From positions 1 to 44,533 of IMG/VR virus record IMGVR_UViG_3300037963_005655: a stretch of DNA of 44,533 nucleotides. One strand, 5' to 3'. The notes under the pieces were generated by a model that was not told the origin of the DNA, did not search any database, and was given only the letters and a program-made list of their open reading frames with translations. This stretch comes from a virus. The first letter of the stretch is position 1; every line of letters starts with the position of its first letter. The translations under genes and the position numbers were made by a program. Shown piece by piece: positions 7,933 to 20,000 of this stretch.

Positions 7933-10900
7933 CTGAGAGCAATAATTCTAAGATCTGCAAATCTAGGTGCTTGTGATTGATTAGAACTAGACATTACGAT
8001 TTTAATTCCATATCCAGTAAATAAATCCAAATTGTCAACCGTAAATTCATATTCTAAAAATTCACCATCCAAACTTTCTCTAACCTTTCTATCTGGTAAT
8101 CCACTGTTTTTGGATGGATCAACAACTAAGAAACCTTCAGTTGTTTGTTTGAGATTATCATATCCTGGGAATAAGTCATATGATTGTTCAATTTCACTAG
8201 AATCTGCTTTTACTGTTGTATAGAGAAGTCTAAAGTCGGCATCTCCAGGTCTTTCTGCAGAAATAATAACTTTAAGTCCAGATGCTGGATTTTGAAGAGT
8301 TGTAATGTTTGAATAATATACTGACGAATGTGGATCATCAACAATAGAGTTGACACGATTATCATTAGGATAATCAGTGATTGGTTTATTTAATCTGTTG
8401 ATATTAAGTATAGAACCTGCTTGATCTAAATTCAATATTGGAGAAAGTGCATTGTTTGGATCATTTGAAGTAAATGTAATGGCAGTTGTAAATGATTTAT
8501 TTCTTGGTAAAGATGTCAAATATTCATTTTGATTTACTTCTGAAGCAACCATTCTTAAAGAAGATAATGAATTCATTGAATTTAATTGAACATCTTCATA
8601 TCCATTATCATTAAATGAAACTTCTTGTCCATCTACACTGGTTGCGGTTGTCGTTCTAACCTTTGCTGTTGCAAAAGTAGTTGATCCTGGAGTAGTTATA
8701 TCATATGATGGATTGATTGAATTAAATACCAAGTTTTCAGAAGCAGTAACAGAGTCTCCTCCAATTAATTTTTCATCATTAAAGGATAATTGTGGGTAAT
8801 TTTTTGTTGGAGATATAGATCCATCGGAGGATCTATCTATTCCTTTAGTATTTGATCTATCAATTTTAACATAGTAACTATCAATGTCAATTGGAACATC
8901 ATTAGAACTGGATGCATCTGGAGAAATTGCAGTGTTAATTCCACTAATTCTTCTTAAAGAAACTCCACCAAATTCATATTTTTCAACAACACTATTTACT
9001 GAGTGATTAATTGCAATTGTTCCATCAATACCTCTTCCATTTGAATTTATAGTCAATGTGTTTCCACTTGCATTATTATATGCAATAATTTCACCTCCAA
9101 TTTTTACATATCCAAGATTAGTTCCATCGACAGTTTGTCCCTCAAAAGTTGTAAAATCTGCTGTAGAACCTACATTTATAGATGAAGTTTCTCCGACAGT
9201 AAGTTCCGAATTTAATACTGTTGCTGGAACATCTGATTTGATGTTATCAATAACTAATTTATTGGTTCTTGAATACATTCCATGATTGAAATGATCTACT
9301 TTAAAGTAATTCCCAGAATAAATTCCACCATCAGCAGTAGAAGATATAATTGTAGTTCCTGCAACAGAAACAATTGTGGTGGGATCACTATAATAACTAA
9401 CTGCTGCCCCCACAGAAAATTCACGATTAGTACCACTACCACCAAATTCACCCTGAACATTAGTGAGATATAAAGTATCAACACCATGAACGGCAGCAAT
9501 TGTTATCCTCGCATCTCTACCTGTTTCTGTTGATGTCGATGAAGTTACAATTCCAACTACATCTCCAACTTGATATCCTGAACCATAATCTGGATGGAAT
9601 GCTGAATGTGCAACTCCAGTAATCACTCCATTTGAATTTGTAGTAATACGAAGTTTAAGTCCCTCACCTTTACCTGAATAATTAAATGTACTTACCACTA
9701 CGTTAGATGCACTTGCTGGATAATTCTGTCCAGCTTCAGTCAATGTTGTAGCATCACTGACAGAACTTCCTTGTCCAACAATAATAGCTGAACCATCATT
9801 ATTGAAACCTCCAGCAAGTTTTCTGCCAACACCTAAAGTTGTAATCATATGAGCTGCAGTATTTGGATCCACTGTATCAATACCAATTCTTCCTGTTTTT
9901 GGAAGAACTGTAATAGGATTATTAATTAATTTTGAAACATAATCATTACTCTGATCTAGAGGTGGATTATAGAAATAAGCAGTTCCAGAACTTTGTGTGA
10001 ATTCTGCTTTATAAAGTTTAAATTTCAGATCTTGGTTCTGATCAGTTGACCAAATAGATCCATTTTGAGACTTGAATAGAGATCCAAGAGCAAACTGTTT
10101 AGTATAAATGACTTGATCAACATCAGGAAGTTGCTGTGTGTTAACAGTTTTATCTCCCATAACAGCCGTCCACACTTCATATTCATCACTTTGATCTGAT
10201 ATTAAAACTATTGCATACTCTCTACCAGGTGCCAAGAAAATTGGTTCTGGGAATCTAACATTTGTAGCAATTTCTCCAGTATTTGATGTTTGAATCAGTT
10301 GTGTTTCAACACCATTAACACTGCCTCTTGGTCTAAGAGTCACTGGTTTTCCAATAGTTGTAAGTGTTGGTGTTCCCAACTGAGTTTCTCTCACTTCTAC
10401 TCTTATTGGTGCATTACCACTATCAATTCTGGCAAAAAATACATCTACAGATGTTAAAAATACTCCATTCACGTCGTCATCAGTATCAATATCAGATTTG
10501 ACTTGAATATTTCCACCAACAGTAAATGTTTGTGCTAGAGGATCGGTATATTCAACATTAACAGATCTTGTCAGATTAAAGTTTGTAGTACTTGAAATAT
10601 CTGTTCTTGTGGTTTCTCTTGTAACTGTTGCTTGGAATCTCAAAACAGTCCCATTTGCAGTATAGGATGTTTCTGCAAAAGAAATTTCATTGCTTCCAGG
10701 TAATCCTTTATCATTTGTGGAACTAGACGTTAATTTATAAGTTTTTGTTCCTGCACGCAATCTAACACTTGGTGTTGGATTTGCATGTGGAGGTCTGATA
10801 AAGAATGATCCATTAAGATCTCCAAAATTATCCGAAATTAATCTAATATTCTTTACAGAAGCAATAGCATTACTAGTTTGTCCAACTAATTGCATACCAG

Positions 10901-13900
10901 ATTGAATATATCCAAAATATTCACCCTGTGCTCTCTTGCTAAGTGCATTAACATCAACATTGAGAACATTTGATGTGGAACTATAAACTGAACCTAAAAT
11001 TTGAGATTTATTATATGGATTTTGATTATATGTTGAATCTGGACTTGAAATACTTCCTGATTTATGATCAGGTCTACATACTCTAAATCTAATCCTTTCA
11101 ACACCTCCTATAGATCCAATTACAGTTTCTCCAACTGTAAATGCTGCAGATACATTTTCAATTTCTATAAGTTTTGGAATTACATCAACTTCACTTCTTC
11201 CATCTAAGAATTGATAATATCTTGTATTTGGTTTTAAGTTGGATGCATTAAATTCTACATTTCTAGATCTAATAAAGAACTGATCATTAGTGCCGACTAC
11301 TTCATTACGAACACTGGTATCTACAGTATCAAAAGATCCTCTAGAAGTGCTTGAGGTACTGAAAGAGAAATTTCCTGCCTGCCTTGCAGCATTTCTTCTT
11401 AGTTCTCTTCCCTCTCCTCCACGAACGAAGACATTGGACCTAGTATTAGAACTTAGATTATTAGTCAAACTGACATTATTTCTTCTAGTTATTCCACGAT
11501 CAACATTTCTATCTGCAAGTTGAACTGTTCTAGTCCAATTATCAACTGCAGGATTTAGTGTAACTGTGCCATTATAAACAACGATATTGAATGGATTTAC
11601 ATTTTCAATCTTAGTGGCAAATGGTTGTTCTAACCAATCAATCTGGTCATATGCAAGTGTTAATGAATTGCCAGTTTTTTCAACATTAGAATCTAAAAGA
11701 ACTAGAGGAGTAGTTGAATACTTGTCCGAACTTAAATCTATATTTTCTGGGGTAAAATTATTTAAAGTAGCTACTAATGATTCTAACGAATTACTACTAA
11801 TATCAGAATTAAGTGTTCTCGAATCTTGATCAACTAATGTTGTTGATTCAAAAGTATCAAACCTAGAATCATCAGAGAAGTCATCAACAAAGAATCCACT
11901 CTTAAATCTATCAGAACCTTCGGAGTCTTTTATCTGTAATGTTTGAGTATTGACTTCTAGTAAAGAGAGGGTCGTTACTCTTTCTAAATTTTCTACTCTA
12001 TCTTCAATGATACCAATATCTCTCATCGTATATCTTCTATTATCGGTTAAGATAATATTTGCATCAGATGCATTATAAAGATATGCAGGATATTCTATAG
12101 TTCCAAGTTCTAAAAATTCACCTTTTTTAGTTGGTGGTTTTGGATTTTTAGAGGATACTCCTTTGTCTACAACAAAATTTCCAAGAATATCAAGATAAAT
12201 TTTATCTATTCTAGGAAGATAGAAACTTTGACTAATTATAGAACCCTCTTCAGGTGCCATAAGTCTCGATGGAGATCCAGTTAATGCCGTTGTTCTCGTA
12301 TTGAAATCAAATGGAGATCTATCAGTTGTTGTTGATGGATCAAAAACTGCTACTCTGGGTCTGAAATCTAAAGTATCTGTTGCTCTAATAGAACCACCGA
12401 TATTTGGAATATCTTTTGAGAATCTTTCACTATCATAACTGTCTACTGTAAATACATCTCCAACATCATTTGCAGGAACAGTATAATGATCAAAAATCAC
12501 TAATAAACGTCTTGAAGGTTCTTGAGTATTCTTATTTCTTACGATTCTAGAATAATCATAATACTGATTTTTTTGTCCTCTGTTTAATTTGAAAGACTGT
12601 GTTATATTGCTATAATCACCATATTCTATAGAGTCAATTTGAGCATTGAGTTGAGATTCTTCAAATTTTAGCACTTCCCCTACATCAAAAGTTTTGTCAT
12701 TCAAATAAACAATTCCTAATTTATTTACATTATTCGTAGCTAAGGGTGATGTGGTGCTATTCGATACAATTCTTGCCACAGCTCCACTATTTGGTCCAAT
12801 AATATTTTCGCCGATTATTGCATTTGATCCAACATTTGCTATGCCTGCAAATGTAAGAACATCGAGAGTTGGATCAGAACTATTCAATGACTCATAAACA
12901 GCAACTACTTTGGAGACATCTGGATAATTCAAAGATATTTCTTCATCTTGAACTCTTAATCCATAATATTCGTTATAAGTTAATCCATCATTTTTAGAAG
13001 TTGCCGTAGCAGTACCAGACTCTTTTAATTTAGATCTATTTACAAAAATAACCCTACTTCTATCATAATTTTTAGTTTTACTCTGAATTCCAGTCTTAAG
13101 AGCGGTTACATTAACAACATTATTAGATGAGTTTGTCAATCCCTTTATAGTTACTACACTTGAAGTCTGACTAAAAGCATCTGATGATAGAGGTGCGATT
13201 ACACCACTACTGTCAGTCAAGGAAAATCTCTCTTGATCGAAATTGACCCAAGTAGAATTTGGCAGACTAGTAATACCACTAATATTAAGTGTTAATGTGT
13301 TATTTGAAATATTTTGACCCGCTAACTGTTCGATCACAAATAATTGTGAAGTGGAAAGATCAACTGCAGAAGCATTTTGCTCTGGTAATGGTGCAAATAA
13401 TGTTCCAGATCCTTTTATAACGGGTGCACCTAAGAATCCATTAACTTGAATTTCTGATGTTGGCAAACCACCTTCAAAAACTCCAAGAACATTGCTGATG
13501 CCACTTGACCCGTCCGATATTCCGGAAATCTCAAATGACAATGCATCTGCTGCGACACTAGTTACTCTATTATAAGTTTCTGTAGATAAACCAGCTTGCT
13601 GATATCTAATTACAGTATCGGTATTAATTCCAACAAAAGTACGTCCAGGAGAAGTTACTGTGGAAATACCAGTTCCAGTATCTACTGCAGTTATTGTCAA
13701 TTGAGATATAGAACCGGGAAAACTGAATAAATCTAAAATTGAATCTGCCTTAAATTCTGGTAAATTACCATCTATAGCTTGTTTTACAGATTTGATATTT
13801 TGTGTATTATACGCACGAACTTCCTTCACAGATCTTGAAGACTCTATGCCATTAATCAATAAAATTTCACCTTTAGCAAACGTTCCAGAAGTCTGCCTCA

Positions 13901-15398
13901 AGAAAATTTCATCGGATGCTCCATCTGCTATTGCAAAACCACTGGCTCCTGTGCTCTTTCCTTTAATAAGGAAAGACTCTTTTAAATCTGATGCTGTAAC
14001 AGCACTATTTAAAGTTAGTAATGTATATGTTTGAATATCATATAATCTTAAGTCCCAACTAGTAGTTGCATCAATATATGGAGAATCTGTTAAATTAAAT
14101 GAATATACTCTAGCTTCTCCAATTTGACCTCCCACGCCTCCTAATTGGGAATATAGTTGAATTGTTTTTCTTAAATGTGCTAATCCAGTTACATTATTAA
14201 CTTTTAATATATTTCCCATTTCAAATGGGACTGTAACATTTTTAATATCCTCAGTATCTCTTGGTTTATCAATATCAATAGTAGTGGATGATATTTTTTC
14301 AATATCATACCCCTTAACATATGCCTTTCCTGGTGATATTTTTAATGCAGATAAATTATCTGAAGGAGTATTTCCTTCATCAGTTTTTTCATTGGAGAAA
14401 TATACACCATCATTACCCAATCTATTATTTAAAGACTCTTCTAGATCTAGATCAAATGAATTTACCGTATAATTTCCAGACTCATCAAATGTTCTTCTTG
14501 CTAACTCATCACGAATCAAATTATAAGTAGTTTTTGTTATTATCTTTTTAACTTTTCCATTTTTCAACCTTAGTAACTCTACAAAATTAGTATCATTAGT
14601 ATCTGTTAATGATCTTTTTGCAAGAGTTAATGTAATTTGTAATCTATCCGCACCAGGTGATGCATAATTTGAAAATCCCTTCGCATTATCGAATAAAGAC
14701 TCATCGTCTTTTGCATTGATTAAGGATTCATTAATTTCTAATCCAACTCTATATGATGGAGTATTTGTATAAAAGTCTAAAAGAATTGTTTGATCTAAGA
14801 CATTTACAAAATATCCTCTTATAAAGTAAACACCATTAGCAATTGATGCAGATGATCCTATTGCAGTTGCATCAGAATTAATTGCCGAAGCAAATGGAGT
14901 TCCAGAATTTATTGTAGTATTTCCATAAACAACATTTTTATTAGAAGTCAATAATTCTCCATCTTGGAATTGTGTAAATTGCGAATTATTATCAGACTCT
15001 AGATATTTTACATATAAAGTTATATACTCTACATCATCACTTTCTGTTGGCAAAACTACCTTTTGAACTCTAGCAGTAACTCCAGAAACCTGACCTGTTA
15101 TCGTTTCTCCAACAAATCTGTCAATATATAACGATATATCAATTCCAAATTGTGTGGTATTTAATTTTACGGCGTAAAACTGCCCATCATATGAAGGATT
15201 TCCTGGAATAACAACAGATCCTTCTTTAAATATATGAGTTCCAAATTTTTCTACTTGATTTTGAAGAATCGACTGTAGAGTCGTCAGTTCTCTAGACTGA
15301 ACTGGATATCCTGGTTTAAATAAAACTTTTAGAAAGTTTTTTGTAGAGTCAAAATCATCATAATATGGATTGACATTTAAATTTGTTTTTTGCGACAT
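7929..15398 (-). CDS. Giant baseplate-associated structural protein with N-terminal DUF4815-type domain
   Basis: The product is 2489 residues. The N-terminus (NPYYDDFDSTKNFLKVLF, then a GYPVQSRELTTLQSILQNQV stretch and FKEGSVVIPGNPSYDGQFYA) is what I recognise as DUF4815, a domain of cyanophage structural proteins. The rest is mostly beta: long Ser/Thr/Asn/Gly-rich segments, a cluster of ITARVQK-like strands, a repeated module near residues 2040-2150 (VKIGGEIIAYNNASG followed by GRGIDGT and H), one GSGYQVGDVVGIV unit near 1940, and a C-terminal domain ending PRFADLRIIALR. It occupies the place of T4 gp9/gp10 between gp8 and the fibre-like gene, so a peripheral baseplate or fibre-attachment role is likely. 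The exact T4 counterpart cannot be settled by eye. No late promoter octamer is seen in the 6-base gap to gp8. Confidence 0.88.
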   Translation of the reverse strand: MSQKTNLNVNPYYDDFDSTKNFLKVLFKPGYPVQSRELTTLQSILQNQVEKFGTHIFKEGSVVIPGNPSYDGQFYAVKLNTTQFGIDISLYIDRFVGETITGQVSGVTARVQKVVLPTESDDVEYITLYVKYLESDNNSQFTQFQDGELLTSNKNVVYGNTTINSGTPFASAINSDATAIGSSASIANGVYFIRGYFVNVLDQTILLDFYTNTPSYRVGLEINESLINAKDDESLFDNAKGFSNYASPGADRLQITLTLAKRSLTDTNDTNFVELLRLKNGKVKKIITKTTYNLIRDELARRTFDESGNYTVNSFDLDLEESLNNRLGNDGVYFSNEKTDEGNTPSDNLSALKISPGKAYVKGYDIEKISSTTIDIDKPRDTEDIKNVTVPFEMGNILKVNNVTGLAHLRKTIQLYSQLGGVGGQIGEARVYSFNLTDSPYIDATTSWDLRLYDIQTYTLLTLNSAVTASDLKESFLIKGKSTGASGFAIADGASDEIFLRQTSGTFAKGEILLINGIESSRSVKEVRAYNTQNIKSVKQAIDGNLPEFKADSILDLFSFPGSISQLTITAVDTGTGISTVTSPGRTFVGINTDTVIRYQQAGLSTETYNRVTSVAADALSFEISGISDGSSGISNVLGVFEGGLPTSEIQVNGFLGAPVIKGSGTLFAPLPEQNASAVDLSTSQLFVIEQLAGQNISNNTLTLNISGITSLPNSTWVNFDQERFSLTDSSGVIAPLSSDAFSQTSSVVTIKGLTNSSNNVVNVTALKTGIQSKTKNYDRSRVIFVNRSKLKESGTATATSKNDGLTYNEYYGLRVQDEEISLNYPDVSKVVAVYESLNSSDPTLDVLTFAGIANVGSNAIIGENIIGPNSGAVARIVSNSTTSPLATNNVNKLGIVYLNDKTFDVGEVLKFEESQLNAQIDSIEYGDYSNITQSFKLNRGQKNQYYDYSRIVRNKNTQEPSRRLLVIFDHYTVPANDVGDVFTVDSYDSERFSKDIPNIGGSIRATDTLDFRPRVAVFDPSTTTDRSPFDFNTRTTALTGSPSRLMAPEEGSIISQSFYLPRIDKIYLDILGNFVVDKGVSSKNPKPPTKKGEFLELGTIEYPAYLYNASDANIILTDNRRYTMRDIGIIEDRVENLERVTTLSLLEVNTQTLQIKDSEGSDRFKSGFFVDDFSDDSRFDTFESTTLVDQDSRTLNSDISSNSLESLVATLNNFTPENIDLSSDKYSTTPLVLLDSNVEKTGNSLTLAYDQIDWLEQPFATKIENVNPFNIVVYNGTVTLNPAVDNWTRTVQLADRNVDRGITRRNNVSLTNNLSSNTRSNVFVRGGEGRELRRNAARQAGNFSFSTSSTSRGSFDTVDTSVRNEVVGTNDQFFIRSRNVEFNASNLKPNTRYYQFLDGRSEVDVIPKLIEIENVSAAFTVGETVIGSIGGVERIRFRVCRPDHKSGSISSPDSTYNQNPYNKSQILGSVYSSTSNVLNVDVNALSKRAQGEYFGYIQSGMQLVGQTSNAIASVKNIRLISDNFGDLNGSFFIRPPHANPTPSVRLRAGTKTYKLTSSSTNDKGLPGSNEISFAETSYTANGTVLRFQATVTRETTRTDISSTTNFNLTRSVNVEYTDPLAQTFTVGGNIQVKSDIDTDDDVNGVFLTSVDVFFARIDSGNAPIRVEVRETQLGTPTLTTIGKPVTLRPRGSVNGVETQLIQTSNTGEIATNVRFPEPIFLAPGREYAIVLISDQSDEYEVWTAVMGDKTVNTQQLPDVDQVIYTKQFALGSLFKSQNGSIWSTDQNQDLKFKLYKAEFTQSSGTAYFYNPPLDQSNDYVSKLINNPITVLPKTGRIGIDTVDPNTAAHMITTLGVGRKLAGGFNNDGSAIIVGQGSSVSDATTLTEAGQNYPASASNVVVSTFNYSGKGEGLKLRITTNSNGVITGVAHSAFHPDYGSGYQVGDVVGIVTSSTSTETGRDARITIAAVHGVDTLYLTNVQGEFGGSGTNREFSVGAAVSYYSDPTTIVSVAGTTIISSTADGGIYSGNYFKVDHFNHGMYSRTNKLVIDNIKSDVPATVLNSELTVGETSSINVGSTADFTTFEGQTVDGTNLGYVKIGGEIIAYNNASGNTLTINSNGRGIDGTIAINHSVNSVVEKYEFGGVSLRRISGINTAISPDASSSNDVPIDIDSYYVKIDRSNTKGIDRSSDGSISPTKNYPQLSFNDEKLIGGDSVTASENLVFNSINPSYDITTPGSTTFATAKVRTTTATSVDGQEVSFNDNGYEDVQLNSMNSLSSLRMVASEVNQNEYLTSLPRNKSFTTAITFTSNDPNNALSPILNLDQAGSILNINRLNKPITDYPNDNRVNSIVDDPHSSVYYSNITTLQNPASGLKVIISAERPGDADFRLLYTTVKADSSEIEQSYDLFPGYDNLKQTTEGFLVVDPSKNSGLPDRKVRESLDGEFLEYEFTVDNLDLFTGYGIKIVMSSSNQSQAPRFADLRIIALR

Positions 15399-15404
15399 TT
15401 TTCT

Positions 15405-16979
15405 TTAGAATTCCAGAATAATTTTGATGTCTTCTTTTTGCCTAGAGTCTCTCGTTACAAGAGAACGATTATCAATGTAAATAATATCTCCCGTGTTTTT
15501 ATTTATCTCAGGTTCAGCAACACCTCCAGAGAAAGTTACTCCCAAACTTACTTGTTTGGATCCAACTATTGTTGTAATTCCACTAAAAGCTATATCAACT
15601 GATCCAGTAATTGGAGATATATCATTTGTTGTTGAAGCAAAACTAACAACATTTGCTTTTGCTGTAACATCATTTCTATCAGTTTGATCAAGAGTATTTC
15701 CAAAATTCAAAGATCGGTCTTGATAATATTTTAAAACTCTTGTTTCTGCATCATAAGATGCAATATAACCTCTAGCAGTTCCGTTATCAGTAGATTGAGT
15801 TATTGCTGTACCAACAGTAGGTGATCCACTAAATGCGCTAGTTAACTTAATAGATCCTAATGAGGAGTATTGACTTCCGGTAAAAATTGTTCCTGCTAAA
15901 CTGTATTTTTCTGGATTTTTGACAATTCCAACTTGAGCAAATTTTGTGTCAGTTGGAAAATCTTTAGTAGAATCATCAAATCTAGAATAAACTAAAACCT
16001 TATCAGCACCCAATTCTGAATATAAATCATAACCATGTCCTCTAGATGGAGGAATAATTGGAATTAATTTTGCTGGATTTGGAATATTTTGATTACTCTC
16101 ATGTCCAAAATCAACAATACCAAAAGTATATCCACTACCACCAGAAACAACAGTTGCTTTTGTAATAGAACCAGACGTATCAACCTCTATGTTTACCTGT
16201 GCTCCTGTTCCATCACCCTTAATATCATAAGTTCCTGCTTTATAAATCCCACTCCCACCGTTTTCGATATATACAGTTTTTATCTGATTATTATTTACTA
16301 TAGAATCTCCAGAATCTCTTACACTTTGAATTTGAAAATCAGTAGATGTTCCCCAATCATTTGGAAGAACAATATATTCTGTCGAATCAAACTTGACAAT
16401 ATCACTAGGAGATATTGTAAACAAATATTTCCAAATATATCCATCTCCACTAGTTCCTGCCGCGGATGGTTCTAAATCTGTAAAAGTTGGTTCATCTTGA
16501 GATGTATTTCCATTTACATTGGATGCTCCTCCAATATCACCATGAGATCCATTATAAAGACAAATATAAACTTTAAATTCACTATTTACAACATAGTAGT
16601 TAGTATCATAAAGTCTTGCACTTTGAGCATTTGGGGATAAATTAAAAATACTATAGTCATGACGATACATGTCATACTTGGTATTTGAAGTCCAGGAAAC
16701 TTTTCTTACAATTCTTCTAACATTAGAACTGGTCAATTTTTTACCAAACAATGAAGTATTTCTATAATGACTCAAATATTGTTGATTATCAACAGGACTT
16801 GGGGGATTTGATGGAGTATCTCCCCATGAAGTGCTTCTACCAAATCCCACAGGACTAGATGTTGTTCCCGGATTTGATAATCCTAGAAAAACATAATATG
16901 AATTATTAGTGTCTAATATAGAATCTACAAAATTATTAGCATTCGCAATTCTAAATTGGTCTGTTACTATAGCAGCCAT
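15405..16979 (-). CDS. 8: Baseplate wedge subunit (T4 gp8-like), enlarged
   Basis: At 524 residues it exceeds T4 gp8 (334). The gp8 family dimer is a core part of each baseplate wedge. Family-like features are the N-terminal ATVTDQF-type opening (MAAIVTDQFRIANANNFVDS), the SYYVFLGLSNPG segment, the conserved TKYDMYRHDYSI region (about 100-112), YYVVNSEFKVYICLYNG (about 128-145), and GDGYIWKYLFTISPSDIVKF (about 180-200). The C-terminal part contains one GSGYTFGIVDFG unit (about 277-290), the same repeat type as in gp14 and the gp7-like protein, followed by a domain with YDLYSELGADKVLVYSRFDD. It is preceded by its own late promoter and lies downstream of the gp7-like giant. Confidence 0.9.
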   Translation of the reverse strand: MAAIVTDQFRIANANNFVDSILDTNNSYYVFLGLSNPGTTSSPVGFGRSTSWGDTPSNPPSPVDNQQYLSHYRNTSLFGKKLTSSNVRRIVRKVSWTSNTKYDMYRHDYSIFNLSPNAQSARLYDTNYYVVNSEFKVYICLYNGSHGDIGGASNVNGNTSQDEPTFTDLEPSAAGTSGDGYIWKYLFTISPSDIVKFDSTEYIVLPNDWGTSTDFQIQSVRDSGDSIVNNNQIKTVYIENGGSGIYKAGTYDIKGDGTGAQVNIEVDTSGSITKATVVSGGSGYTFGIVDFGHESNQNIPNPAKLIPIIPPSRGHGYDLYSELGADKVLVYSRFDDSTKDFPTDTKFAQVGIVKNPEKYSLAGTIFTGSQYSSLGSIKLTSAFSGSPTVGTAITQSTDNGTARGYIASYDAETRVLKYYQDRSLNFGNTLDQTDRNDVTAKANVVSFASTTNDISPITGSVDIAFSGITTIVGSKQVSLGVTFSGGVAEPEINKNTGDIIYIDNRSLVTRDSRQKEDIKIILEF

Positions 16980-16996
16980 ATTACATAGTTTTTAGA

Positions 16997-17004
16997 TATT
17001 TATA
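16997..17004 (-). promoter_or_regulatory. T4-type late promoter (TATAAATA) for gp8
   Basis: The minus strand reads GATATAAATATCT, a perfect octamer 18 bases upstream of ATG 16979 and directly after the stop of the gp7-like gene. It gives gp8 and the 2489-residue gene a supply of transcript that does not depend on crossing the 12-kb gene upstream. Confidence 0.75.
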
Positions 17005-17008
17005 TCGT

Positions 17009-20000
17009 TTAGTTTAGTGTTTCTGGAAGTGCACCTGTATCTCTAAGTCCTTCGTTCCTTCTTTGAATTGTTGGGAAGGTAGATAATCCAACATCAACTG
17101 TTTTTCCAGAAACTCCAATGGCAATTGGAGAAGATGATCTAATAGAATTACCAGATAATCTACCCCAAGAGAATGTGCCAGTATTTCCATTAGCAGTTAG
17201 TCCAGTAACATCAGTTCCAGAATCAATATTGCAGGTAATAATTCCAACACTTCCGTTAGCAGATATTTGTCTAACATAATAAACATTATCTACAAATGTT
17301 GTTCCAATACCAACTACGGCAGCATTTGAATCATCTACTGATGTTACTCCACTTCCAATTGTGGTATTTTTAATAAGTATTGGGAATCCAACATCTAAAG
17401 TATTAGAACCACTATTGAATATATTTGGAGATACATCAAGTGTAAATTTAAGTGCTTTTGAATGGCCACTAGTAGGAGTGACTGCTTCAATTTCAGTCAC
17501 ATTTCCAGAGAAACCTCTTATAGTTTCAATCTTATTCAAATTCTCAAAATTGGTATTGGGAAGTGGTACAATAGTTTTTGGTTCTACTGTATAACCAAAT
17601 CCAGGATTTGTTATTGTAGTTGCTGTAATTGCTCCGTTAGTAACAGTCGCTGTTGCAGTAGCAGTTGTTCCTACACCTACATTTTGTGGATCGTCGATTT
17701 GTAAAGGATTTTGGAATTTAATATTGACAGTAGATCCAACATATCCACTTCCAGAATTTCCTGGATCAATAGTAAGAGAAGAGACAGTTCCACCAGCACC
17801 GATTGTTGCAGTTATATTTGCCGGAGATGGATCTTCTTTACCATCAATAATTATACCTTCAAAGGTATAAGTTTTAGAAACATCATTTGATTCTTCATAA
17901 CCAAAATTGCTTATATCATCAACAAAAATTTCTGTATCAGAAGTCCCAACATCTTTAATAATTTTTGCGGTTGGATAAATTTGAGCAATTATAGATTGTC
18001 TCTTTTTAGAAACAAATTCACCGTTAATTTGTCTATCAATTTTTTGTTTCGTCCAAGACATTGGTTTTAAATTTATCTCGTCAATTCCTTCATCAACATA
18101 TAAACTAGTTTCAAATTTATCGGACGATGTTAAATCAAAGATTGTTCTCGAATCTTGCGTTTTTGTTTCAAGAATAGTATCATTTTTATAAATTCTAATA
18201 ATGTCACCTTTTTCTAAAGTTGGAGGAACATTATTTACTTGAAGATCATCTTGTCCTCTTGTTCCTCTATAATAGAAAATATCAATTTTATCCTCTGGTT
18301 TGGGTGCAACACTAAACGAGAATGATGTTCCACCATCAAATACATAAGATTCTCCAGGTTCTTGAAGAATTCCATTTAAAAATATTATTAATAAATTTTG
18401 TAGATCAAAAGAAGAGTCTTCAGGTTGCTGGAAACTTAATAATGATCCATTATAAAATAGTGGAAATACTACTCTAAATCCATCTTGGAAGTTCTTAACA
18501 GAATCAATATAATCAAGTTCTCCAAATTGCCAAGAAGCAAAATTGTCATTAAATACTTCCAATACTGTCAGTTCAAATTCTGATAATGGAGATGTTAAAC
18601 CTGCAGCAGTTACAAGTCCAACAGGTTTAAATACATCACCTTTTCTGAATGAATATCCACTTCTCGCAATATTAAAATTATTCACAGAATGATATGTTGA
18701 TCCAATACCTGTAGTCGAACTTGCTCCAACATTAATATTGAGCAATAATCCAATTCCAGTATCTGTTGTTGGACCCAATCCAACTCTAGACACACCAGTA
18801 ACTTCAAGATTTTCATATGAAGGTTCAGAAACAAATATTTGTGTTTGATTAGAATAATTGGATCCACCATTAGTTATATTGAATGTCAATGTTCCTCCTG
18901 TTCCTACAGGTGAAGCAGTTATTACTGCACCGGAACCATTTCCAGTTGGATCAACAATAGAAACACCGATTGATACTATAGAATTATATCCTGATCCAAA
19001 GGTTCCACCTGTTATTCCTGTAGTAAGACCTGTTATAGTTCCACTACCATTAATGATAGCAGTAACAGCAGCACCGACAAGTGGTGCATATCCTTGACCA
19101 CCAGTAGATCCAAGAGAGATAATGACTCCACCTCTGGGAAGTTGATTTTGATTTACATCAGATTCTGATATCAAAAGACTAGTAGGATCTGAATTGTCTG
19201 TTCTAATTCCACTAAAAATAATAGAAGATGGTCCATCTACACGGGTAACGGTAAACACCACATCTGTGCTCGACCATGATGGACTAGTGACCGTAATTGT
19301 ATCACCGACTTCATATCCAGTACCTCCATCATTAATAGTTGGAGTAGCACCAATTGGATAAGAAGGTCCTAAACCAATAGTAACATCAAATTCAATATCA
19401 GTAGTGGATCCTCCAGCATTAGCGGTTACAGTATGGGTGCCACTGGAGCTGTTAGATGTATATCCACTGGTATATTCTAAAGTTAACACTGGTGAAGGTG
19501 GATATCCAACTGAGGTTGGATCAATGATTGAAAAATTATTTAATGGATTATTTTCAGTTGTTGGTGTTTGGAAGATGCCATTAATAAATACAACTCCATT
19601 TCCACCAGTTGTTCCAATTCCAGTGGTATTTGATCCACCAACAGTTATTGCAAAAGTTCTGCCAATTCCAGTAAACTCATCAGAAAAGTCATCAAAAATT
19701 TCATTCGTAGTATAATCCTTTCTAAGGAATACTCTTCCAGTAAAATCTGAGGTTTCAAATTTTAAATTATTTTCAGTTCTAGTAATATTTGAATTTCCTC
19801 TGGGTGGATTTGTAAAGAAAATACTATCTCCAACAATATTGTAAGATCCTCTGTATATTCTTGTTGAAGTTGCATCAGTATGTGATGCTGCAGTTGATCC
19901 TACATGACCTCTTTCAACTTCAACTATTGTAGATGATCCTATACCGGTTATTGGTCCACTAGCAGTTGTTCCAAGACCAACATTAATAATCTTCATATAT

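Noticed and set aside
16089-16475. 128-codon plus-strand frame opposite gp8
   Set aside because: Ser/Ile/Cys/Asn-rich translation typical of an antisense shadow; gp8 motifs cover the other strand.
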